14,400 bases of DNA from Bacteroidales bacterium (GTDB taxonomy: Bacteria > Bacteroidota > Bacteroidia > Bacteroidales > Muribaculaceae): assembly GCA_014800105.1 (NCBI GenBank), contig JAAVGQ010000067.1, forward strand, positions 6,871 to 21,270. Direction: 5' to 3'. The notes under the pieces were generated by a model, which made no database searches, was not told where the DNA came from, and was given only the letters and a program-made list of their open reading frames with translations. Position 1 is the stretch's first letter, and every line of letters starts with the position of its first letter. The translations under genes and the position numbers were made by a program. Below are positions 7,362 through 12,259 of this stretch, in pieces.

Positions 7362-8804
7362 ATGTCAACAGCTACTACTGACGCTGCACATAACGCCGGG
7401 GCACCCGCCCCCTCGCTCAATGACCTTGCCACCCGTGGGCTCGGACGTCTGCTGTGGGATTACAGCCTGCCCGCCGTGGTGGGAATGCTCGTAATGCAGC
7501 TCTACAACTTCGTTGACCGCATCCTCATAGGGCACTATGGCGGCATGGATGGCGCGGCAAGCGAGGAAGCTATCGCGGGTCTCACCATCACCTTCCCGGT
7601 CATGAATATCACCACTGCGCTGGGGGTGCTCATCGGTGCCGGTTCGGCTGCACGCATGTCAATCGCCCTGGGTAACGGCAATCCCTCGGGAGCAAGGCTG
7701 ATTCTGGGCAACGCGCTCACCATGACAATCGTGCTGGGCGCCACTTACCTCGCCATTTTCGGCTGGTTCATGGATGACCTCCTGCTCATCTTCGGTGCCA
7801 CTGAGACTAACCTTCCTTACGCCCGCGAGTTCATGATGTATATCCTCCCGGGGCTCTTCCTCATGAACCTCACTTACTCGTTTAACAACCTCATGCGTGC
7901 CTCAGGCTTCCCCATGCGTGCCATGGTGACAATGTTCATAGGTGCGGGCACCAACGCCACTCTCGCTTCGCTCTTCCTCATCGTCTTCAGGCTCGGAATC
8001 AAGGGTGCAGCCATTGCAAGTGACATCTCGATGGGTATCACCACGATATTCGTCATGGCTCACTTCTTCAAGAACGACGGCCCCATAACATGGCAGCGCG
8101 GAACATTTAAATTGCGCAAGGAAATCGTCTGGAGCATCATAGGCATCGGAGCCGCTCCGGCAATCGTCAACGTGGCAGCCTGTCTTATCAATATCTTCAT
8201 CAACTTCAACCTGCGCAAGTTTGGTGCCCTTAGCGATATAGGCGCTGACGGCGCTCTTGCAGCATCAGGCGTCTTTGTTACCTTTACCACGATGATAGTC
8301 TGCGGCATCCTCGGCATATGCCAGGGCATGCAACCGCTCGTGGGTTACAACTACGGTGCCGGGCTCTATCACCGACTCAAACGCCTCTTCTGGCTCGCAG
8401 CGGCAGCCTCTACGGTAATCTGCACCATCGGTTTCCTCATCGGCATGTTTGCTCCCGTATCGGTAGCCAGCCTCATTATCCCCAGCGAGGAGCTCGCCGC
8501 CCACACGGGCCGCATCCTCTCAGTGTCAATGTGCATGTTCTGGATGGTAGGCTTCCAGATCGTCTCCACCACCTTCCTCCAGTCAGTGGGCAACGTAACC
8601 TCGTCGATCATCCTGTCGCTCGCACGCCAGGTGCTCTTCCTGCTCCCCATCATGTACTTCATGGTCAGGAACTTTGCCCTCGAAGGCCTCTGGATGTCAT
8701 TCCCCACCAGCGACGTTTGTGCAACCGCCGTGGCCGCAATCCTCATCATTATCGAATTTAAGAAAATCAACCGGCTTGAGAAAACAAGCCGCAACATCCC
8801 GTAA
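7362..8804 (+). CDS. MATE-family multidrug efflux transporter
   Basis: A 480-aa inner-membrane protein with about twelve hydrophobic helices in two six-helix halves joined by a loop near 225-245. MATE features include the N-terminal block LWDYSLPAVVGMLVMQLYNFVDRILIG (about 30-56), GLTITFPVMN, the RASGFPMRAM loop of the first half, and GICQGMQPLVGYNYGAG (about 316-332) in the second half, the most diagnostic stretch. Proteins of this type export cationic drugs or metabolites using a Na+ or H+ gradient. The closest subfamily by eye is MepA/DinF-like; the substrate is unknown. There is no regulator beside it. It lies 109 nt after the TPR gene, behind a terminator, so it is probably transcribed separately. 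The hairpin at 8833 ends its transcript. Confidence 0.95.
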   Translation: MSTATTDAAHNAGAPAPSLNDLATRGLGRLLWDYSLPAVVGMLVMQLYNFVDRILIGHYGGMDGAASEEAIAGLTITFPVMNITTALGVLIGAGSAARMSIALGNGNPSGARLILGNALTMTIVLGATYLAIFGWFMDDLLLIFGATETNLPYAREFMMYILPGLFLMNLTYSFNNLMRASGFPMRAMVTMFIGAGTNATLASLFLIVFRLGIKGAAIASDISMGITTIFVMAHFFKNDGPITWQRGTFKLRKEIVWSIIGIGAAPAIVNVAACLINIFINFNLRKFGALSDIGADGALAASGVFVTFTTMIVCGILGICQGMQPLVGYNYGAGLYHRLKRLFWLAAAASTVICTIGFLIGMFAPVSVASLIIPSEELAAHTGRILSVSMCMFWMVGFQIVSTTFLQSVGNVTSSIILSLARQVLFLLPIMYFMVRNFALEGLWMSFPTSDVCATAVAAILIIIEFKKINRLEKTSRNIP

Positions 8805-8832
8805 TATTTTCATCAGCTACTTACTTTTTTCG

Positions 8833-8868
8833 AGCCGGTGTGACCTCCATATCACATCGGCTTCTTTC
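8833..8868 (+). terminator. Terminator after the MATE gene, homologous to the hairpin at 4189
   Basis: AGCCGGTGTGA (8833-8843) pairs with TCACATCGGCT (8852-8862) over 11 bp including one G-U pair, with the 8-nt loop CCTCCATA, followed by TTCTTTCTAT. It starts 28 nt after the MATE stop. The hairpin on the other strand at 4189-4220 is nearly the same sequence, and both are followed by a GTCCC palindrome. Confidence 0.85.
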
Positions 8869-8871
8869 TAT

Positions 8872-8987
8872 CTTGTCCCGTCCCAAAGGGGGAACGGTCA
8901 AATGGGACAACTGTCCCAAAAGGGCGAGGAGGGAATGGGACGGGACAACTCCCCCCTGAATCTACAGCTCGTTGTAGAGATGAGATA
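8872..8987 (+). repeat. Direct repeat copy A, 116 bp, upstream of the helicase/TOPRIM unit
   Basis: About 96% identical by eye to 10968-11081, differing by one substitution near 8911, changes in a G-run near 8925-8933 and one extra C near 8955. The core has perfect 12-bp outer arms TTGTCCCGTCCC (8873-8884) / GGGACGGGACAA (8937-8948) and a perfect inner palindrome TGGGACA (8903-8909) / TGTCCCA (8912-8918). A further hairpin, TCTACA (8961-8966) / TGTAGA (8973-8978), lies in the tail. Open frames across it are shared by both copies only because the DNA is repeated. Confidence 0.93.
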
Positions 8988-9064
8988 TACCACTCGGCCC
9001 CGGTGGTATCATGCGTGAAAGTATGTTTTTTGCATACGTCCGCAACTCGTGACATCGTATCTTT

Positions 9065-9116
9065 GTATCGCCGGGAAGGTCACTACGATACCCTGTTCCC
9101 TGAATGCTTCCCCGGC
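9065..9116 (+). ncRNA. Possible pseudoknot in the leader of the RepA-like gene
   Basis: GTATCG (9065-9070) can pair perfectly with CGATAC (9086-9091). CCGGGAAG (9071-9078) can pair with CTTCCCCGG (9107-9115) with one bulged C. The two stems interleave, which is the H-type pseudoknot order. They begin where the TATCTTTG box would place the 5' end of the RNA. This is pattern-based only; no known RNA family was recognised. Confidence 0.35.
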
Positions 9117-9206
9117 CTCTCTTAATTTCACTTGCAAGTAACGTTTTGACAGTCTGCTCTCCACTATATATAATATATATAGGAAGGAGTGGAAGGGGGA
9201 AGGGTA

Positions 9207-9235
9207 TATATAAACCTCTCGCGAGGTATTATATA
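9207..9235 (+). promoter_or_regulatory. Strong hairpin just upstream of the RepA-like start
   Basis: TATATAAACCTC (9207-9218) pairs with GAGGTATTATATA (9223-9235) over 12 bp with one bulged A and a TCGC loop. It lies between the purine tract and the start codon. It could limit ribosome access or, as DNA, serve as a site for the HTH protein encoded next. Confidence 0.45.
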
Positions 9236-9267
9236 GTAATATTAACTACTTAAATACTTAATCTAAC

Positions 9268-10215
9268 ATGGTAAACGAACGTAACAACACTTATATGGAG
9301 GATAACCTGGTAGCCAAGAGCGCTAACGCCTGGTGTGAGGAAGCTAAGAGCATAGAAAATCCCGTGCCACTGTGGAAAAACCTCTGGCACGAAGGCGAGG
9401 CTGCATGCCTTTTCTCTGACTCTAATGCAGGCAAGAGTATATATGCCGTGCAGATTGCTGAGGAGATTGCCGGCAATGGCAAGCGTGTCATCTACTTCGA
9501 CTTCGAGCAAAGCGCCAAGCAGTTTCAGCTACGTTACACTGATGATAACGGAGTGATGTACAGGTTTAATGACAACTTCCTGCGCAGCGAGATAGATTGC
9601 TGTAATATCGTTTCGAGCGTGAAGGCAGGAGACCTTGTTGACCAGATAATGTCGATGGCTGACCGCGCCGAGGCTGACATTATTATCATCGACAATCTCA
9701 CGTTCATGTGTGCTGACAGCGAGAACGGCATCGCTGCACATGACTTCATGGTCAAGCTCATAGAGTACAAGAAGGTGTGGAACCTTTCAATACTGGTACT
9801 TGCCCACACACCCAAGCGAGAGAACAACTCACCTATCACGCAGAATGATCTCGCTGGCTCCAAGCGCCTGTTCAACTTCTTTGACAGCGTCTTTGCCATA
9901 GGGCGTAGCTCGCAGGGCGATGACATGCGCTACATCAAGCAGCTTAAGGCGCGCCTGTGCCCCATCACCCTGGGTGAGAACAGCGTCCTCAGTGCCCGCA
10001 TAGTCAAGGAGGAGGGCTTCCTGCACTTCAAGCACCTCTCAAAGTGTGTCGAGAAAGAACACCTGAAACCCGTAGGCGGCTACAATTACCTCACTGACGA
10101 GCAGCGCGACACTATCCTCTCGCTTCGACAGGAGGGCAAATCTTATCGCGATATAGCTCAGATAACCGGAGTCTCAAAGTCTAACGTAGCACGAGTAGTA
10201 AACGGAGAGTCATGA
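9268..10215 (+). CDS. RepA-like AAA ATPase (putative replicative helicase) with C-terminal HTH
   Basis: A 315-aa RecA-fold ATPase of the AAA_25/RepA helicase group found in plasmids, phages and integrative elements. Walker A is FSDSNAGKS (49-57; Lys56, Ser57) with Ser50 replacing the usual first Gly. RVIYFDFE follows, then Walker B ADIIIIDNLT (136-145; Asp142). LVLAHTPKR (177-184, His180) and the DLAGSKRLFNFFDSVFAIG stretch match RepA motifs. Residues about 276-311 form a separate helix-turn-helix (RDTILSLRQEGKSYRDIAQI, then TGVSKSNVARVV), suggesting the protein binds its own DNA site as well as translocating. The likely role is to unwind or assemble on a replication origin. The start at 9268 is preceded by an A/T-rich leader; ATG 9295 is an alternative. 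The stop overlaps the next start as ATGA, so the pair is translationally coupled. A RecA-fold regulator that is not a helicase remains possible. Confidence 0.82.
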   Translation: MVNERNNTYMEDNLVAKSANAWCEEAKSIENPVPLWKNLWHEGEAACLFSDSNAGKSIYAVQIAEEIAGNGKRVIYFDFEQSAKQFQLRYTDDNGVMYRFNDNFLRSEIDCCNIVSSVKAGDLVDQIMSMADRAEADIIIIDNLTFMCADSENGIAAHDFMVKLIEYKKVWNLSILVLAHTPKRENNSPITQNDLAGSKRLFNFFDSVFAIGRSSQGDDMRYIKQLKARLCPITLGENSVLSARIVKEEGFLHFKHLSKCVEKEHLKPVGGYNYLTDEQRDTILSLRQEGKSYRDIAQITGVSKSNVARVVNGES

Positions 10216-10967
10216 TGCCCGCCACACATTTCATTGACAATGAACGCTTGGAGAATACACTCAAAAGCTATCACCACAATCCACTCGCCGTGTGGCTTTA
10301 CAAGTCATTTGACGGCTTGCTGCTGAAAGATGAAATCAAGGATGAGCTACGTCGTTACAAGGTAGGAACAGCCCGCCTCATGGGCGGTTCCACCGTGTGG
10401 TGGCAGGTAGACCACCTGATGCGCGTGCGCTCAGCACGTATAGGCAAGTACAGCAGCGATACGGGGCTACCCTGTGGAGAGCCCTCGCTACTACACCATG
10501 AGTTATCCATACTCGAGGATTTGACATATCATTCATGCTACTTTGGTTCTCACCTGCTTGCTGAGAACCGCTACGAAACCACAGTATTACTGTTTGAAAG
10601 CGAGCGAAGTGCCATGGTTGCGGCATTGATGGCGCGGGCTATTGGTTACGGCATGGAGCTACTGGTAACACCCATAGCCTGTAGCGGATGCGACCGCTTT
10701 GACCGCTCAATGCTTGACAGGCTCAGCACGGCGGGAGCTATGAGAGTATTGCGGGGATGTAGAGTAGTGGTAGTGCCTGACAATGACAATCACGTAGCGT
10801 GGCAACGCAAGGCTGAGGGCGTGCAGGGCTGGTGTGAAACCTTTGTTGTGTCACCGCTCACCACGCAGCGGATGTTCGCCTTGTTGCAGTCAGGAGAACT
10901 CACTCGCGAGCAATGTGCTGAAATCATCATGGAATACTATCGTCCCGCGCTCATGCAAACGGCATAG
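10212..10967 (+). CDS. DUF6371/TOPRIM primase-like protein
   Basis: A 251-aa protein matching, as I recall them, DUF6371 proteins of Bacteroidetes mobile elements. The N-terminal part (about 20-95) has the block STVWWQVDHLMRVRSARIGKY and a TGLPCGEPS turn. The TOPRIM-like core follows, with glutamate motif VLLFESERSA (125-134; Glu129, Glu131) and acidic motif RVVVVPDNDN (184-193; Asp190, Asp192). These residues bind the catalytic metal in DnaG-type primases and topoisomerases. There is no zinc-binding domain and no helicase domain, so it may act as a primase together with the upstream ATPase, like a split phage primase-helicase; this is inference. It begins within the upstream stop (ATGA), with a second ATG directly after. 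The direct repeat starts one base after its stop. Family call likely, exact activity unproven. Confidence 0.72.
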   Translation: MMPATHFIDNERLENTLKSYHHNPLAVWLYKSFDGLLLKDEIKDELRRYKVGTARLMGGSTVWWQVDHLMRVRSARIGKYSSDTGLPCGEPSLLHHELSILEDLTYHSCYFGSHLLAENRYETTVLLFESERSAMVAALMARAIGYGMELLVTPIACSGCDRFDRSMLDRLSTAGAMRVLRGCRVVVVPDNDNHVAWQRKAEGVQGWCETFVVSPLTTQRMFALLQSGELTREQCAEIIMEYYRPALMQTA

Positions 10968-11081
10968 CTTGTCCCGTCCCAAAGGGGGAACGGTCAAATG
11001 GGACAAGTGTCCCAAAAGGGCGGGGGGGAATGGGACGGGACAACTCCCCCTGAATCTACAGCTCGTTGTAGAGATGAGATA
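10968..11081 (+). repeat. Direct repeat copy B, 114 bp, downstream of the helicase/TOPRIM unit
   Basis: Same orientation as copy A. Outer arms are TTGTCCCGTCCC (10969-10980) / GGGACGGGACAA (11032-11043) and the inner palindrome is TGGGACA (10999-11005) / TGTCCCA (11008-11014); the TCTACA / TGTAGA tail hairpin is present. Unlike copies A and C it is not preceded by the AGCCGGTGTGA hairpin but abuts the TOPRIM stop codon. The G-run is seven bases instead of the interrupted run in copy A. Confidence 0.93.
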
Positions 11082-11288
11082 CATCGCGTCAGCATGAGCG
11101 AAGCCACTAACGTCGAAGACGTTAAATATGGAAAACCCCAGCTTTCAGGAGCCATTTATGGCGACTTAGCTGGGGATTACGTGCATATATAAGACAGCCA
11201 GCGTCGAAGACGCTGAATTTCTCTACCTACTTAGTTCAGTATCTACGACACTGAATCTCACGATTGTGGTCTCTACCCCCCCCCCCAG
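11082..11288. repeat. Cluster of four hairpins after repeat B
   Basis: No credible gene is present. Hairpin 1: TAACGTC-GAA-GACGTTA (11108-11124). Hairpin 2: CCCCAGCT (11136-11143) / AGCTGGGG (11168-11175), enclosing GCCAT-TT-ATGGC (11151-11162). Hairpin 3: CAGCGTC-GAA-GACGCTG (11199-11215). Hairpin 4: TTCAGT (11235-11240) / ACTGAA (11250-11255). Hairpins 1 and 3 share the core CGTCGAAGACG, and hairpin 4 is a more diverged relative, so three of the four look like copies of one small palindromic unit. The region ends in an 11-base C-run (11276-11286). On the minus strand hairpins 3 and 4 could serve as terminators for the small gene ending at 11289. Confidence 0.6.
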
Positions 11289-11462
11289 CTATGCCTTGCC
11301 GACCTGTCGGTCACGTGCGCTCTCCAGCATCGTGGAAAGAATTTTACGCTGTTTTTCGGAAAGCTTGGGAGTGGGTAATTTGCTATTACGCTCTGCTTCC
11401 TCAGTGAAGGCTCGTGCATCTTCGCCCCACAGCTCGGGGGATGTCTTGATTGACATTGCCAT
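11289..11462 (-). CDS. Small hypothetical protein, 57 aa
   Basis: A minus-strand frame starting MAMSIKTSPELWGEDARAF and ending in RQVGKA before TAG (11291-11289). It is strongly charged and predicted helical, with TEEAERNSK, PTPKLSEKQRK and LSTMLESARDR segments, and no signal peptide or membrane segment. An A/T-rich leader precedes the ATG; the Met at codon 3 is an alternative start. The overall shape (an N-terminal IKTSPxLxGEDAxxF strand-turn, then a charged helix) recalls small Bacteroidetes proteins of antitoxin size, but I cannot assign a family and no toxin gene lies beside it. The start is 114 nt downstream of ribH on the same strand. I favour a real gene because its codon use and composition are protein-like, while the opposite frame (11266-11472) reads as low-complexity Ser/Leu. 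Confidence 0.6.
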   Translation of the reverse strand: MAMSIKTSPELWGEDARAFTEEAERNSKLPTPKLSEKQRKILSTMLESARDRQVGKA

Positions 11463-11576
11463 TTTGGTATGAAATTTAATTATTAATAGGATTTAGCATC
11501 CATGATGGTGCGAGATGGTTTAGTGAGCTGTATTATCGTAGGCTGCCAGCTTGCTCGGGGAGCCGGGGTGGGGCCG

Positions 11577-12068
11577 TCAGAGGTTGGCGACGCGGGTCTT
11601 GAAGTCGTGCATCTTGATGGCGGCCTCGGCGGCTTCGGTGCCTTTATTGCCGAGGCTTCCACCGGCACGGTCTATTGCATCCTGCTCGGTGTCAACGGTT
11701 AACACGCCGAAGATTACGGGAATATCGCAGTCAGCATTCAGTGAGGTAACGCCCTGGGTTACGCTCTGGCAGACGTAGTCGAAGTGGGGTGTGCCTCCAC
11801 GTATTACGCATCCAAAGACGATGATGGCGTCAAACAGCGATGCCTCGATGAGCTGGCTGGCGGCAAAGGTGAGCTCTACGGCTCCGGGCACTTTGAATAC
11901 CTGCACGTCCTCCCGGGGGAAGCCTTCCTGTTTAAACACTTCGAGTGCACCGCGGGTGAGCGCACCGGTGATGTGTTCATTCCATTCAGCCTGGACGATA
12001 GCAACTCTCATTCCTTCAACTTTGGGTAACTTGCCGTGAGGGGCGGCGGTGGATAATATTGTAGACAT
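11577..12068 (-). CDS. ribH: 6,7-dimethyl-8-ribityllumazine synthase
   Basis: Condenses 5-amino-6-ribitylamino-uracil with 3,4-dihydroxy-2-butanone 4-phosphate, the penultimate step of riboflavin synthesis. Family members assemble into pentamers or 60-mer shells. The 163-aa length is normal. Motifs: substrate-binding VQAEWNEHITGAL (25-37), KVPGAVELTFAA, the phosphate/active-site block GCVIRGGTPHFDYVC with the catalytic His, FGVLTVDTEQDAIDRAGG, and the C-terminal GNKGTEAAEAAIKM. The start at 12068 is supported by a promoter at 12097-12127. No other rib gene is adjacent and no FMN riboswitch was seen in the short leader. Confidence 0.97.
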   Translation of the reverse strand: MSTILSTAAPHGKLPKVEGMRVAIVQAEWNEHITGALTRGALEVFKQEGFPREDVQVFKVPGAVELTFAASQLIEASLFDAIIVFGCVIRGGTPHFDYVCQSVTQGVTSLNADCDIPVIFGVLTVDTEQDAIDRAGGSLGNKGTEAAEAAIKMHDFKTRVANL

Positions 12069-12096
12069 TGAATACTTTTTTAGAGGATTACTATTA

Positions 12097-12127
12097 CAAA
12101 ATTAATAATTTAGCGTGTAAAAGCAAA
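12097..12127 (-). promoter_or_regulatory. ribH promoter
   Basis: Minus strand TTTG (12127-12124), 19 nt, TAATTTTG (12104-12097): an exact Bacteroidetes-type promoter with a start near 12090 and a leader of about 20 nt. Confidence 0.75.
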
Positions 12128-12132
12128 ATTAA

Positions 12133-12163
12133 TTTGGAGTCTCGGATATTTGTGTTAATTTTG
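12133..12163 (+). promoter_or_regulatory. Promoter of the GH97 gene
   Basis: TTTG (12133-12136), 19 nt, TAATTTTG (12156-12163), divergent from the ribH promoter and only about 5 bp from it. The leader to ATG 12260 would be about 90 nt. No sugar-responsive operator was recognised. Confidence 0.65.
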
Positions 12164-12259
12164 TGAAAAATGGAAAACTGCGGGGCGATTACTGCCTGTT
12201 TTCGCACGCGCTTACATTAATATAGTAGCCACTTATATATCTAAACCAATTATATTATT

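Larger units (their letters stand above)
8988..9267 (+). promoter_or_regulatory. Structured upstream region of the RepA-like gene
   Basis: No credible gene is present. Features in order: hairpin ATACCAC (8987-8993) / GTGGTAT (9003-9009); a possible -7 box TATCTTTG (9058-9065), with the nearest TTG (9030-9032) 25 nt upstream, longer than usual; interleaved stems at 9065-9116; the perfect palindrome ACTTGCAAGT (9130-9139); a long alternating A/T palindrome (9163-9181); a nearly pure purine tract (9181-9204); and a strong A/T-rich hairpin (9207-9235) ending 32 nt before the ATG. Transcription probably begins near 9070, leaving a leader of about 200 nt. Control of expression, or a replication-origin role, is inference. 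Confidence 0.55.

Noticed and set aside
8318-8797. Long frames (147 and 142 aa) inside the MATE gene
   Set aside because: Shadow frames of a clear MATE coding sequence, with His/Arg/Pro-rich low-complexity composition.
8852-9055. Open frames across repeat A on both strands, with relatives across repeat B (10834-11192)
   Set aside because: The frames are similar only because the DNA is repeated. They are Pro/Arg/Gly rich, differ in frame after the indels, and overlap palindromes; no protein family is recognisable.
8872-11081. Calling the cassette an IS element, integron or prophage
   Set aside because: No transposase, integrase, attC array, terminal inverted repeats around the whole unit, or phage structural gene was found. 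The repeats are direct, not inverted.
11108-11255. CRISPR array from the repeated hairpins
   Set aside because: The units are 15-21 bp, few, irregularly spaced and differ in sequence; no cas gene is present.
11266-11472. Plus-strand 68-aa frame opposite the small gene
   Set aside because: It runs through the poly-C tract, has low-complexity Ser/Leu composition, and the opposite strand has the better protein.
12069-12130. FMN riboswitch upstream of ribH
   Set aside because: The likely leader is only about 20 nt and has no RFN-like conserved blocks.
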